Positions 1-6,836 of a DNA stretch of 26,785 bases are shown here, piece by piece (positions within the stretch are counted from its first letter, which is position 1; each line of letters starts with the position of its first letter). The notes below the pieces were generated by a model. The model did no database searches, was not told where the DNA came from, and was given only the letters and a program-made list of their open reading frames with translations. The position numbers were made by a program, and so were the translations under genes. Source of the stretch: Pseudomonadota bacterium (GTDB taxonomy: Bacteria > Pseudomonadota > Alphaproteobacteria > Ferrovibrionales > Ferrovibrionaceae); assembly GCA_023434425.1 (NCBI GenBank), contig JAEYSS010000048.1:1-26785 (forward strand). The letters run 5' to 3'.

Positions 1-309
1 CAGAAGCAGATGCTGGCGATTGCCCGCGCCATCGTCGAGCCGCGCGACCTGCTGCTGATCGACGAACCGACCAAGGGCCTGGCGCCCGCCATCATCATGA
101 ACATGGTGCAGGCTTTCAAAGAGCTGAAGTCCACCGGCGCCACCATCCTGCTGGTGGAACAGAATTTCCTTGCCGCAAAGCTGCTGGGCGATCATGTCGC
201 GGTGATGGACGATGGCCGCGTCGTGCATCGCGGCGCAATGGCCGACCTGGCCGGGGATGCCGCCCTGCAGCAGAAACTGCTCGGCCTGAGCATGGATGCG
301 CATCAATGA
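1..309 (+). CDS. livF: Branched-chain amino acid-type ABC transporter ATP-binding protein, C-terminal part
   Basis: The reading frame is open from the first base, so the N-terminal half, including Walker A, lies outside the window. The visible part starts in the ABC signature region (QKQMLAIARA), continues through Walker B and D-loop (LLLIDEPTKGLAP), and reaches the switch region as LLVEQN, where Gln replaces the usual His, as is typical of LivF proteins. It would hydrolyse ATP on the cytoplasmic side to drive import through the LivH/LivM channel. Its stop overlaps the livH start in an ATGA arrangement, indicating translational coupling. The family assignment is secure; the substrate is not, since LivFGHM-type systems also carry amides, urea and aromatic acids. 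Confidence 0.9.
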   Translation, partial: QKQMLAIARAIVEPRDLLLIDEPTKGLAPAIIMNMVQAFKELKSTGATILLVEQNFLAAKLLGDHVAVMDDGRVVHRGAMADLAGDAALQQKLLGLSMDAHQ

Positions 310-1325
310 GCACAGCCACTGAGACCGCCGCCACCGTCGCGCTGCCCAGGGTACGCGTCGACTATCTGCCGGTGTTGCTGGTGCCGATCCTGATGCTGGT
401 GGCTTTGCCGCTGGTCGGAAGTTTCTCCACCTGGGTCACGCTCACCGTGGCGGCCCTTGCCATGGGCATGATGATCTTCCTGATGGCGTCCGGCCTCACG
501 CTGGTCTTTGGCCTGATGGACGTGCTGAATTTCGGCCATGGCGTGTTCATCTCGTTCGGCGCCTATGTCAGCCTGATCGCACTGGGGCCACTGGCCGGCT
601 GGGTCGAAAGCACCAATCTCTGGCTCAATGTCGGCGCCCTGCTGGCCTGTATCCTGGTCGCGATGCTGGTGACCGGTGCGCTGGGCTACGCCTTCGAGCG
701 CGTGGTGATCCGTCCGGTCTATGGCCAGCATCTCAAGCAGATCCTGATCACCATGGGCGGCATGATCGTGGCTGAGCAGATGATCCATGTCATCTGGGGC
801 GCCAGCCCAATCCCGTTGCGCCTGCCGGAAGGCCTGCGCGGCGCCATCGTGATCGGCGACGCGGCGATGGAAAAATACCGCGTGATCGCCGTGGTGCTGG
901 GGCTGCTGGTCTTCGGCGCCATGCATCTGGTGCTGAACCGCACCAAGATCGGGCTGCTGATCCGCGCAGGTGTCGAAAATGCCGAAATGGTCGAGGCGCT
1001 GGGCTACAGGATCCGTCGCCTGTTCGTCGGCGTCTTCATCGCCGGTTCGGCGCTGGCCGGCCTGGGTGGCGTACTCTGGGCCTTCTATCGTCAGACCTTG
1101 ACCGCCGGCATGGGTATGGAAGTCAACGTGCTGATCTTCATCGTCATCATCATCGGCGGCCTGGGCTCCGTCGGGGGCTGCTTCATCGGCGCTATCCTGG
1201 TGGCGCTGGTCGCCAACTATACCGGCTTCCTGGCGCCCAAGCTGGCACTCGGCAGCAGCATCCTGCTGATGGTGGCCATCCTGCTGTGGCGGCCGCAGGG
1301 CCTCTATCCGGTGGCCAAGCGGTAA
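306..1325 (+). CDS. livH: Branched-chain amino acid-type ABC transporter permease
   Basis: A 339-residue integral membrane protein with about eight hydrophobic segments and the LivH-family motif around NFGHGVFISFGAY (roughly residues 77-90), a positively charged cytoplasmic loop (RTKIGLLIRAGVENAEMVEALGY), and the glycine-rich stretch IIIGGLGSVGG near the C-terminus. Length is somewhat above the usual 290-310 because of an N-terminal extension of about 30 residues before the first membrane segment. It starts inside the last codons of livF (ATGA) and is followed 15 bp later by livM. It forms half of the translocation pore. The family call is firm; substrate identity is not readable from the sequence. 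Confidence 0.93.
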   Translation: MSTATETAATVALPRVRVDYLPVLLVPILMLVALPLVGSFSTWVTLTVAALAMGMMIFLMASGLTLVFGLMDVLNFGHGVFISFGAYVSLIALGPLAGWVESTNLWLNVGALLACILVAMLVTGALGYAFERVVIRPVYGQHLKQILITMGGMIVAEQMIHVIWGASPIPLRLPEGLRGAIVIGDAAMEKYRVIAVVLGLLVFGAMHLVLNRTKIGLLIRAGVENAEMVEALGYRIRRLFVGVFIAGSALAGLGGVLWAFYRQTLTAGMGMEVNVLIFIVIIIGGLGSVGGCFIGAILVALVANYTGFLAPKLALGSSILLMVAILLWRPQGLYPVAKR

Positions 1326-1340
1326 GGGGAGGCTGCGGAT

Positions 1341-2423
1341 ATGCTGCCGAACAATCCCATTCACAGTCTGCTGTCCGGCGACTATCCGCGCTCGCGCGTG
1401 CTGGGCGCCGTGCTGTCTGTCGTGCTGGTCTGCCTGGCCTTCGCGCCTTTCCTGTTCCCGGGCAGCCAGCCGCTCAATGTCGCGGCCAAGATCTGCGTCT
1501 TCGTCATTCTCGTCGCCAGCTACGACCTGCTGCTCGGCTATACCGGCATCGTCTCCTTTGCCCATACGATGTTCTACGGCATCGGCGGCTATGGCGTGGC
1601 GATTGCCATGTACAATTTCAGCCCCACCTGGCTGGCGCTCGGCACGGGCATCGTTGTGGCCCTGGTGCTGGCGATCCTGCTGGCCCTGCTGATCGGGCTG
1701 TTCAGCCTGCGTGTCCGCGCGATCTTTTTTGCCATGATCACGCTCGCGGTTGCCTCGGCCTTTGCCATCCTGGCCTCGCAGCTCAACGAGATCACTGGCG
1801 GCGAAGATGGCCGCAGCTACCGGATTCCGGAAATGCTGCGGCCGGCGTTCCGGCTGTTCGACGAGCCGGTCATGGGTGTCATGATCAACGGCCGTATCCT
1901 CACCTATTATCTGATCTTCCTCTCGGCGCTGATCCTGTTCCTGCTCGCCCTGCGCGTCGTCAATTCGCCCTTCGGCCGCGTGCTGCAGGCGATCCGCGAG
2001 AACGATTTCCGTGCCGAGGCGCTGGGCTATCGCGTGGTGGTTTATCGCTCCATTGCCAACTGTCTCTCGGCCGGCATGGCGACCCTGGCCGGTGTGCTGA
2101 TGGCGCTGTGGCTGCGCTATACCGGGCCGGATACCACACTCAGCTTCGCCATCATGATCGATATCCTGCTGATGGTGGTGATCGGCGGCATGGGCACGCT
2201 CTATGGCGCGGTGCTGGGGGCCGCGATCTTCATCCTGGCGCAGAATTACCTGCAGGTTCTGATGGGCAAGTTCAGCGGCATGCTGGAGGCTGCGGGTATC
2301 CCGCTGCTGCCCAACCTGTTCCATGCCGACCGCTGGCTGCTCTGGCTCGGCATCCTGTTCGTGCTCAGCGTCTATTTCTTCCCGGTCGGCATCGTCGGCA
2401 AGCTGCGGCAGCTGCGTAAATGA
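1341..2423 (+). CDS. livM: Branched-chain amino acid-type ABC transporter permease, second subunit
   Basis: A 360-residue multi-spanning membrane protein of the LivM family. Recognisable are the N-terminal segment with YDLLLGYTGIVSFAHTMFYG, the cytoplasmic loop FGRVLQAIRENDFRAEALGY that contacts the ATPase, and IGGMGTLYGAVLGA near the C-terminus. It pairs with LivH to form the channel. The start is preceded by GGGGAGG at 1326-1332, a good ribosome site, and the stop overlaps the start of the following hydrolase as ATGA, so the hydrolase is part of the same translational chain. Confidence 0.93.
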   Translation: MLPNNPIHSLLSGDYPRSRVLGAVLSVVLVCLAFAPFLFPGSQPLNVAAKICVFVILVASYDLLLGYTGIVSFAHTMFYGIGGYGVAIAMYNFSPTWLALGTGIVVALVLAILLALLIGLFSLRVRAIFFAMITLAVASAFAILASQLNEITGGEDGRSYRIPEMLRPAFRLFDEPVMGVMINGRILTYYLIFLSALILFLLALRVVNSPFGRVLQAIRENDFRAEALGYRVVVYRSIANCLSAGMATLAGVLMALWLRYTGPDTTLSFAIMIDILLMVVIGGMGTLYGAVLGAAIFILAQNYLQVLMGKFSGMLEAAGIPLLPNLFHADRWLLWLGILFVLSVYFFPVGIVGKLRQLRK

Positions 2424-3265
2424 ACCCGGTCTCGCGCTACCTCACGCTGGCGGGTCGCAGCGTCCATCTGCTCGACTGGGGCAGGGCGAATGCGCCCGTC
2501 GTGATCCTGTGGCACGGCTTTGCCCGCAATGCGCATGATTTCGACGATCTGGCCGCGGCGCTCGGCAGCCAGTATCGCCTGCTGGCGGTCGATACCATCG
2601 GACGGGGGCTGAGCGAATGGAGCCCGGACCCAGACGCGGAATACACCGTGCCGTTCTATGCGCGACAGGCTGTCGAGCTGTTCACGCAGCTGGAGCTGAC
2701 AACCTCGCGCTGGGTTGGCACTTCGATGGGTGGCCTGATCGGCATGGTGGCGGCCGCCACGGTGCTGAAGGATCGCATCAGCCATCTGGTGCTCAACGAT
2801 GTCGGCCCGGCCATCGCGCCGGGTGCGGTCAGCCGCATCCTCACCTATGCCGGGTCGCCGCCGTCGTTTGCCAGCCTGCCGGAACTGGAACAGTATTTCC
2901 GCACCGTCTATGCGCCGTTCGGGATCAGCAGCGATGCCGGCTGGCGCAAACTGGCCGAGACATCGGCGCGCCGGCTGCCGGATGGCCGGCTGACCCCGCA
3001 TTACGATCCGCAGATTGCCGCCGTGCTGGGCCGGCAGACGGCCGCTGCCACCGGTGACGCCTGGCCGTTGTACGATCAGATCGCGGCGAAGACGCTGCTG
3101 CTGCGCGGCGCGGTTTCCGACCTGCTGACCGCGGACACCGCCGCCGAGATGACCCGCCGTGGCCCGAAGGCGCGCCGCGTCGATATTCAGGGCATCGGCC
3201 ATGCCCCGGCGCTGGATACGCCCGAGCAGATCGCGCTGATCGCACAATTCCTGGCGGAATCCTGA
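2420..3265 (+). CDS. Alpha/beta-hydrolase coupled to the liv-type operon
   Basis: A 281-residue alpha/beta-hydrolase fold protein without a signal peptide. Visible elements are the oxyanion-hole HG (WHGFARNAHDF, near residue 33), the nucleophile elbow GTSMGG (Ser near residue 98), the acid in LLRGAVSDLL and the catalytic His in GIGHAPAL near the C-terminus, so the Ser-Asp-His triad looks complete. The family covers C-C bond hydrolases, lactonases and esterases, and the sequence does not decide between them. Its ATGA overlap with livM suggests that it processes the substrate brought in by this transporter, which would fit an ester, lactone or aromatic-derived compound better than a simple branched-chain amino acid. 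That link is inference from position. Confidence 0.85.
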   Translation: MNPVSRYLTLAGRSVHLLDWGRANAPVVILWHGFARNAHDFDDLAAALGSQYRLLAVDTIGRGLSEWSPDPDAEYTVPFYARQAVELFTQLELTTSRWVGTSMGGLIGMVAAATVLKDRISHLVLNDVGPAIAPGAVSRILTYAGSPPSFASLPELEQYFRTVYAPFGISSDAGWRKLAETSARRLPDGRLTPHYDPQIAAVLGRQTAAATGDAWPLYDQIAAKTLLLRGAVSDLLTADTAAEMTRRGPKARRVDIQGIGHAPALDTPEQIALIAQFLAES

Positions 3266-3277
3266 CATAGCGCACCA

Positions 3278-3306
3278 TTGGCGGCCCGGATGGGCCGCCC
3301 TATACT
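3278..3306 (+). promoter_or_regulatory. Candidate zur promoter with inverted repeat in the spacer
   Basis: TTGGCG (3278-3283), a 17-bp spacer and TATACT (3301-3306) form a good sigma-70-type promoter. The spacer contains most of a perfect 8-bp inverted repeat, GGCGGCCC/GGGCCGCC with a 4-base loop (3280-3299), that could be an operator or the 3' hairpin of the upstream operon; it lacks a T-tract. The predicted transcription start is 3313-3314, at the ATG of zur. Confidence 0.5.
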
Positions 3307-3313
3307 GATGGCT

Positions 3314-3802
3314 ATGTCCAGCCACGCCCACCAGCACGCCCATCATCATGGTCACGACCACGCCACCTGCATCGCCGATGCGCTGGCGGCGGCCGAGAAT
3401 CATTGCCAGGCCACCGGCGCCAAGCTGACGCCGATCCGTCGCCGCGTGCTGGAACTGATCTGGCAGAGCCACAAACCGGCCGGCGCCTATGACCTGCTGG
3501 CGCAGCTTGGCAGCGACGGTCAGAAGGCGGCACCGCCCACTGTCTACCGCGCGCTGGATTTCCTGGTGGAGCAGGGGCTGGTGCATCGGGTCGAAAGCCT
3601 CAATGCCTTCATCGGCTGCATCGAACCGGGCCATGCCGTGCAGCAGGAAATCTTTATCTGCCGCCAGTGCGGTGTGGCCACCGAGATCAACGATCCCGAA
3701 CTCGGCACCCGCATCCAGCAGGATGCACGCGCGCTGGGCTTCCAGGTCGAACGCCAGACCATCGAAGTGGTCGGCGTCTGCCGCGACTGCCGCGCCCTGT
3801 AA
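3314..3802 (+). CDS. zur: Fur-family regulator, Zur-type
   Basis: A 162-residue Fur-family repressor that most resembles Zur. After a His-rich N-terminal tail (eight His within residues 4-16) comes the winged-helix domain with the family pattern TVYRALDFLVEQGLVHRVES (residues 76-95). The dimerisation part carries two CXXC pairs (116-119 and 156-159) for the structural zinc. Zur would repress zinc-uptake genes when zinc is plentiful. ATG codons at 3290, 3308 and 3314 are in frame. I chose 3314 because the predicted transcript starts there and no Shine-Dalgarno sequence precedes any of them. No znuABC lies beside it. Fur or Mur cannot be strictly excluded, but the C-terminal cysteines and His tail favour Zur. 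Confidence 0.85.
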   Translation: MSSHAHQHAHHHGHDHATCIADALAAAENHCQATGAKLTPIRRRVLELIWQSHKPAGAYDLLAQLGSDGQKAAPPTVYRALDFLVEQGLVHRVESLNAFIGCIEPGHAVQQEIFICRQCGVATEINDPELGTRIQQDARALGFQVERQTIEVVGVCRDCRAL

Positions 3803-3958
3803 GACCTGACGCTGTAATCCGCTAAAAAGCCAAGTCTCTATTTTGTCATTAGGTATGGCCGGCATCACCGGCTAGCCTGAGGGCAATCGGCGGCACCGCC
3901 GGGGGAAACAGTCCGGTTTTTGGCCGGCGGCCGTCACCCTTGCCAGAGGAGGGTGTCA
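3803..3958 (+). promoter_or_regulatory. GC-rich leader of the YbaK-type gene with small hairpins
   Basis: The 156-bp gap holds two inverted repeats, GCCGG/CCGGC (3858-3872) and CGGCG/CGCCG (3888-3901), then a strong ribosome site AGGAGGG (3947-3953) five bases before the ATG. I found no convincing promoter hexamers and no known riboswitch pattern. It may be an ordinary structured leader. Confidence 0.3.
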
Positions 3959-4429
3959 ATGGCACTTGCAAACAGTCTTCAGCAGTTTCTGGAGCGGCAG
4001 TCCGTTCCGTACAAACTCGTCGAACATCCGGGGGCGGCCACGATGCGCGAGGCGGCGCATGGCGCCGGTCTGCCGGAAACCTGCGTGGTGAAAGCGGTTC
4101 TGCTCGAGGATGACGACGGCTTCATGCTGGCCGCAGTGCCGGCCTCCTGCGATGTCGAACTGGCCAGGCTGTCGAAGGCGGTGAAGCGGCCGGTCAGTCT
4201 GGCCAGCGAAGGTGACATCATGACGCTGTTCACCGATTGCGCGCGCGGCGCGTTGCCGCCATTGGGCGACGCCTATGGTGTGGAAGTGGTGATCGACCGC
4301 CGCCTGGATGCGATGGAGGATCTCTATTTCGAAGGCGGCGACCATTGCACGCTGGTGCATGTGAAGGGCGAGGATTTCCGCCGTCTGATGCCGGAAGCAA
4401 GACACGCGCAGATCAGCGTCGCGCATTAA
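3959..4429 (+). CDS. YbaK/ProXp-type aminoacyl-tRNA deacylase
   Basis: A 156-residue single-domain protein of the YbaK/aminoacyl-tRNA deacylase fold. The N-terminal helix LQQFLERQSVPYKLVEHPG and the segment ETCVVKAVLLE (about residues 40-51), with the conserved Lys used by the family, are recognisable, as is the glycine-rich ARGALPPLGDAYG turn. Members hydrolyse mischarged tRNAs in trans, for example Cys- or Ala-tRNA(Pro); which tRNA is acted on here cannot be told. The start at 3959 is chosen for its AGGAGGG ribosome site; an upstream in-frame non-ATG start is unlikely. A strong terminator follows directly, so this appears to be a single-gene unit. Confidence 0.82.
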   Translation: MALANSLQQFLERQSVPYKLVEHPGAATMREAAHGAGLPETCVVKAVLLEDDDGFMLAAVPASCDVELARLSKAVKRPVSLASEGDIMTLFTDCARGALPPLGDAYGVEVVIDRRLDAMEDLYFEGGDHCTLVHVKGEDFRRLMPEARHAQISVAH

Positions 4430-4435
4430 CGAAAA

Positions 4436-4463
4436 GGCCCGCCTCAAGGGCGGGCCTTTTTTT
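4436..4463 (+). terminator. Rho-independent terminator, probably bidirectional
   Basis: GGCCCGCC (4436-4443) pairs with GGCGGGCC (4449-4456) across a 5-base loop and is followed by seven T (4457-4463). Four A at 4432-4435 give a short T-tract in the other direction, so it can also end the convergent small gene at 4483-4740. Confidence 0.9.
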
Positions 4464-4482
4464 CACTCACGACGCAATATCG

Positions 4483-4740
4483 TCAGTGTTTCTGTCTCTG
4501 CCGGCCGCCGTCGATCTCGCCGGGCTTGCGCCCCGGCTGCACAACACGGCCGTCACCATCAGTATCCGGGCCGACAGAACCGCCGTGCTGGGCTTTTCTC
4601 TGGCGATCTCCGTCGACGTCTCCGGCCACATGGCCCGGCTGAACCACCCGGCCATCGGCGTCGGTGTCCTTGCCGACGTCGCTGCGGCCCGGCATGGGCG
4701 GCGGCTGCGCGTTGGCCTGTCTTGGATTGCGATTGGGCAT
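4483..4740 (-). CDS. Small hypothetical protein with a duplicated Asp/Gly-rich repeat
   Basis: An 85-residue, probably disordered, hydrophilic protein. After an Asn/Pro/Gln-rich start (MPNRNPRQANAQPPPMPG) it has two copies of a repeat beginning DTDxDGRVVQPG, at residues 25-58 and 59-85. The start is supported by AGGAAGGA about eight bases upstream. A 6-bp inverted repeat (GGTTGA/TCAACC, 4757-4773) lies just above the ribosome site. I do not recognise a function. There is no signal peptide or membrane segment. The IS element inserted about 100 bp upstream may have replaced or separated its promoter. An alternative longer start in another frame is less credible because it has no ribosome site. 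Confidence 0.55.
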   Translation of the reverse strand: MPNRNPRQANAQPPPMPGRSDVGKDTDADGRVVQPGHVAGDVDGDRQRKAQHGGSVGPDTDGDGRVVQPGRKPGEIDGGRQRQKH

Positions 4741-4831
4741 GATGGGCTTCCTTCCTGGTTGACCCCATCAACCCCGCCGCAGTCCGTGATGTTCCGAGGT
4801 GGCGCCGGTCTTGTCTTTCGATTCCGTAATG

Positions 4832-4839
4832 CTAATATT
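4832..4839. repeat. Left target-site duplication (8 bp)
   Basis: CTAATATT abuts the left end of the IS element and is repeated exactly at 6837-6844, on the other side. Eight base pairs is the duplication length known for the IS1595 family. Confidence 0.9.
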
Positions 4840-4862
4840 CCCAATTATATACTTGACTGAAC
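4840..4862 (+). repeat. Left terminal inverted repeat of the IS1595-family element
   Basis: Begins CCCAATTATATACTTGACTG and continues GAAC-end for 23 bp in all; it is the exact reverse complement of 6814-6836. Read outward (minus strand) it contains TATAAT (4844-4849), a possible -10 element directed at the gene at 4483-4740. Confidence 0.9.
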
Positions 4863-4901
4863 ATGAACAAACGTGAACAATGCAACGGACAAGCCGGCAC
4901 T

Positions 4902-5669
4902 CTACTTAAAAAACCTGTTCTCGAAAGCCAGAACAATGCCCTCTACCAGATTCGAAAACTGGTGGAGGGTTGCGATAACAGGCTGGTTTTGAACCACCTC
5001 CGCATCGCCGAACGCTATGCTGGCGCCGATTGTGAAATCGTAATCGACATCCTCCCCTGTGGGGTATGTCATGATGGCGGTACCGTGTTCATTAAGCGAG
5101 ACCCACTGCGGCACACTGAAAGTGTAGTCTCCGCCGCGCGAGGCTTGGAAGGATATCTCGCCGGCCCTGTTCCCGCTAAGGGTAGCAAGGGCCACCAGGG
5201 ATTGGTGTTTGTCTTTGACGGCAAGTCTGCCCAGCGCCCAAAGAAAATCATTCCCTCCCTTGTAAGGTTTCAGGGCCGCAATCATGGCCTTGGCGTCTGG
5301 GTGAAGAAGCTTTATTTTTCCTTGTGGACCCTTTCCTTCAAATTCATTCACGCTCCCAGCGAAGGGGAAATACACTTGCGAGACATTCGTTGCACCGTTC
5401 GCAATGGCGAGGCTGCAAGCGAGATTGTCCAGAGCATTCCGGAGGTTGTTGATAGCGTCGCCGACCGTGACATAGATATCGTCGGGCAACGGTCGAACCA
5501 GTTTGACTATGATGGATTCTTCCGTGCCTGCCGCATTGACTTGCTGGAAATGGACAATGGGGTGAGGCTTAGTGAAAATGAAATCGTGAAGCAAAGGCTG
5601 GATATTAGCGACGTGCTGATTGGCCCGCTTGATCTTCGCTTTTGAGCTTCGCAATGGATCGACTTGCAA
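4902..5669 (-). CDS. IS passenger protein, uncharacterised family
   Basis: A 255-residue protein (if started at the TTG at 5669) with no signal peptide. The N-terminal helix SKAKIKRANQHVANIQPLL and the segment GDAINNLRNALDNLACSLA are hallmarks I associate with a widespread family of unannotated bacterial proteins; no catalytic motif is evident and no function is known to me. The TTG start is chosen because GGGGGA lies eight bases upstream and homologues begin close to the AKIKRAN helix; a GTG at 5732 is possible but lacks a ribosome site. The gene lies inside the IS element, upstream of nothing but the left end, and its GC content is lower than that of chromosomal neighbours. A long open frame on the opposite strand is its shadow. 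Confidence 0.7.
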   Translation of the reverse strand: MQVDPLRSSKAKIKRANQHVANIQPLLHDFIFTKPHPIVHFQQVNAAGTEESIIVKLVRPLPDDIYVTVGDAINNLRNALDNLACSLAIANGATNVSQVYFPFAGSVNEFEGKGPQGKIKLLHPDAKAMIAALKPYKGGNDFLWALGRLAVKDKHQSLVALATLSGNRAGEISFQASRGGDYTFSVPQWVSLNEHGTAIMTYPTGEDVDYDFTIGASIAFGDAEVVQNQPVIATLHQFSNLVEGIVLAFENRFFK

Positions 5670-5830
5670 TGCCAAAATCCCCCGATGATGCAAAGCGCGA
5701 TGAGGTACTGAAGCGGATGCTTCAGACCCCACCGACCCCGCATAAGCCTAAGGGGAATGCGGCTAAGAGTCCCGCGAGCGTTTCAAAAGCTGGACGGCCA
5801 AAGCGTAATAAATCGCGCGTCGCACCGTAG
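5654..5830 (+). CDS. Small basic IS passenger protein
   Basis: A 58-residue Lys/Arg/Pro-rich protein with the core KRDEVLKRMLQTPPTPHKPK followed by a basic tail (SKAGRPKRNKSR). The DExLKRML-TPPxPHK pattern is one I recognise from many very small unannotated proteins in Proteobacteria, which supports reality despite the size. ATG 5654 is taken; ATG 5669 and TTG 5642 are alternatives, and none has a good ribosome site. It begins back to back with the 255-residue passenger gene, whose start at 5669 it overlaps, and it ends 14 bp from the transposase stop. Function unknown; the basic tail could bind nucleic acid. Confidence 0.55.
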   Translation: MDRLAMPKSPDDAKRDEVLKRMLQTPPTPHKPKGNAAKSPASVSKAGRPKRNKSRVAP

Positions 5831-5844
5831 CCGGATCAATCGGC

Positions 5845-6774
5845 TTAGGCGCTGTGAGTCCGCCGATAGGTCAGGCGCTTGCCTTCAGCGCCCTTGTGTG
5901 AGAGTACCGCGCGGGCGTCGTCGTCAACGGAACGGCCGTTGTAGCGGAAATCGAATTCCGCGAGGTAGCGGTGCAGGTGCTTCTCTTGGCAGTGCTGGTA
6001 CACGCCACGCATGCCGCGCTTGAAGATGGAGAAATAGCCTTCAACCGTGTTGGTATGCACGGGGCCGCGAGCATATTCCTTGCTGGAGTGATGCACCATG
6101 TCATGCTCGGCAACCAGCTTCTTGGCGTCGGTGTAGAGGCGGCTTTCGTCGGTATAGAGCGTCGCTTCGCGGACGATATTCTCGTTCACGATAGCGGTCA
6201 CAGTGACCTTGTCGGCACGTTGGACATGAAATGAGCGGACGTTGCCGCCGCGCTCTACCAGCGAGACAACGGCCAGTTTCTGAGCGGCTTTGCCGGACTT
6301 AATAAACTTGGTCCCGTTGCTCTTTGTGATCTTCGGTTCCTTCTTGCGGCCGATGTAGGTTTCGTCGGCTTCAACCGGACCGTTACCGCCCAGAGGGCCG
6401 GGATTGGTGTCGCGCATGGACTCTCGGATGCGATGGGCCATGAACCACGCCGTCTTGTAGGTGACGCCCAGCATGCGGTGCAGCTGGTGGGCTGACATGC
6501 CCTTCTTGCTGGCGCACAGCAGGTGCGTCGCCAGTACCCACTTATGCAGCGGGACATGGCTGCGCTCGTAAACGGTGCCCACGCGGACGGTGTACTTCTT
6601 GCGGCAGGCAGAGCAATGAAACCAGCCGTCACCCATGCTCTGACCGCCCAGCGCCTTGGACTCGTCGGTCACGCCGCAATAGGGGCAGACCGGCCCTTCC
6701 GGCCAGCGAATAGCCTCCAGATGGGCGCGGGCGGCTTCTTCATTGGTGTAGATGGGATTGGTCAGGTCGGTCAT
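5845..6774 (-). CDS. IS1595-family (ISXO2-like) transposase
   Basis: A 309-residue DDE-type transposase. The N-terminal zinc ribbon has CPYC (30-33) and CSAC (54-57); a helix-turn-helix-like stretch follows (KKGMSAHQLHRMLGVTYKTAW, split here only by length); and the catalytic core shows D137 in VEADETYIG, D209 in YTDESRLY and the N-T-V-E-G motif (242-246) with E245 before FSIFKRG. Length fits the family, with no frameshift or stop. ATG 6774 has GAGGAT eight bases upstream; an upstream TTG at 6804 is rejected. It catalyses cut or copy transposition of the 4840-6836 element. Confidence 0.95.
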   Translation of the reverse strand: MTDLTNPIYTNEEAARAHLEAIRWPEGPVCPYCGVTDESKALGGQSMGDGWFHCSACRKKYTVRVGTVYERSHVPLHKWVLATHLLCASKKGMSAHQLHRMLGVTYKTAWFMAHRIRESMRDTNPGPLGGNGPVEADETYIGRKKEPKITKSNGTKFIKSGKAAQKLAVVSLVERGGNVRSFHVQRADKVTVTAIVNENIVREATLYTDESRLYTDAKKLVAEHDMVHHSSKEYARGPVHTNTVEGYFSIFKRGMRGVYQHCQEKHLHRYLAEFDFRYNGRSVDDDARAVLSHKGAEGKRLTYRRTHSA

Positions 6775-6794
6775 GGGCTTATCCTCTGAGGGGA

Positions 6795-6823
6795 TTTGTA
6801 CCAAGCCCGTTCCGTTCAGTCAA
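6795..6823 (-). promoter_or_regulatory. Candidate transposase promoter, -35 inside the inverted repeat
   Basis: On the minus strand TTGACT (6818-6823), a 17-bp spacer and TACAAA (6795-6800) precede the transposase ribosome site. The -35 element lies in the terminal repeat, an arrangement that lets transposase bound at the repeat shut off its own gene. Confidence 0.5.
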
Positions 6824-6836
6824 GTATATAATTGGG
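6814..6836 (-). repeat. Right terminal inverted repeat of the IS1595-family element
   Basis: Perfect 23-bp inverse copy of 4840-4862. Outward-reading TATAAT occupies 6827-6832. Confidence 0.9.

Larger units (their letters stand above)
4840..6836. mobile_element. IS1595-family element with passenger genes, 1997 bp
   Basis: The element is bounded by perfect 23-bp terminal inverted repeats (4840-4862 and 6814-6836) and by the 8-bp duplication CTAATATT. It carries an ISXO2-type transposase on the minus strand near the right end plus two genes unrelated to transposition: a 255-residue protein on the minus strand and a 58-residue basic protein on the plus strand. Base composition inside, especially at 4900-5700, is visibly lower in GC than in the flanks. 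Exact ends, exact duplication and an undamaged transposase indicate a recent insertion that is probably still mobile. IS1595 relatives with passenger genes are known as a group; this particular combination I cannot place in a named element. Confidence 0.92.

Noticed and set aside
303..2324. 673-codon open frame on the minus strand opposite livH and livM
   Set aside because: Its composition is a His/Gln/Asp-rich shadow of hydrophobic membrane codons; both plus-strand genes are clear family members with coupled starts.
2372..3868. 498-codon minus-strand open frame opposite the hydrolase and zur
   Set aside because: No recognisable domain; it lies over two well-supported plus-strand genes.
4863..5645. 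260-codon plus-strand open frame inside the IS element
   Set aside because: The minus-strand frame shows recognisable family motifs (GDAINNLRNALDNLA), while this one shows none.
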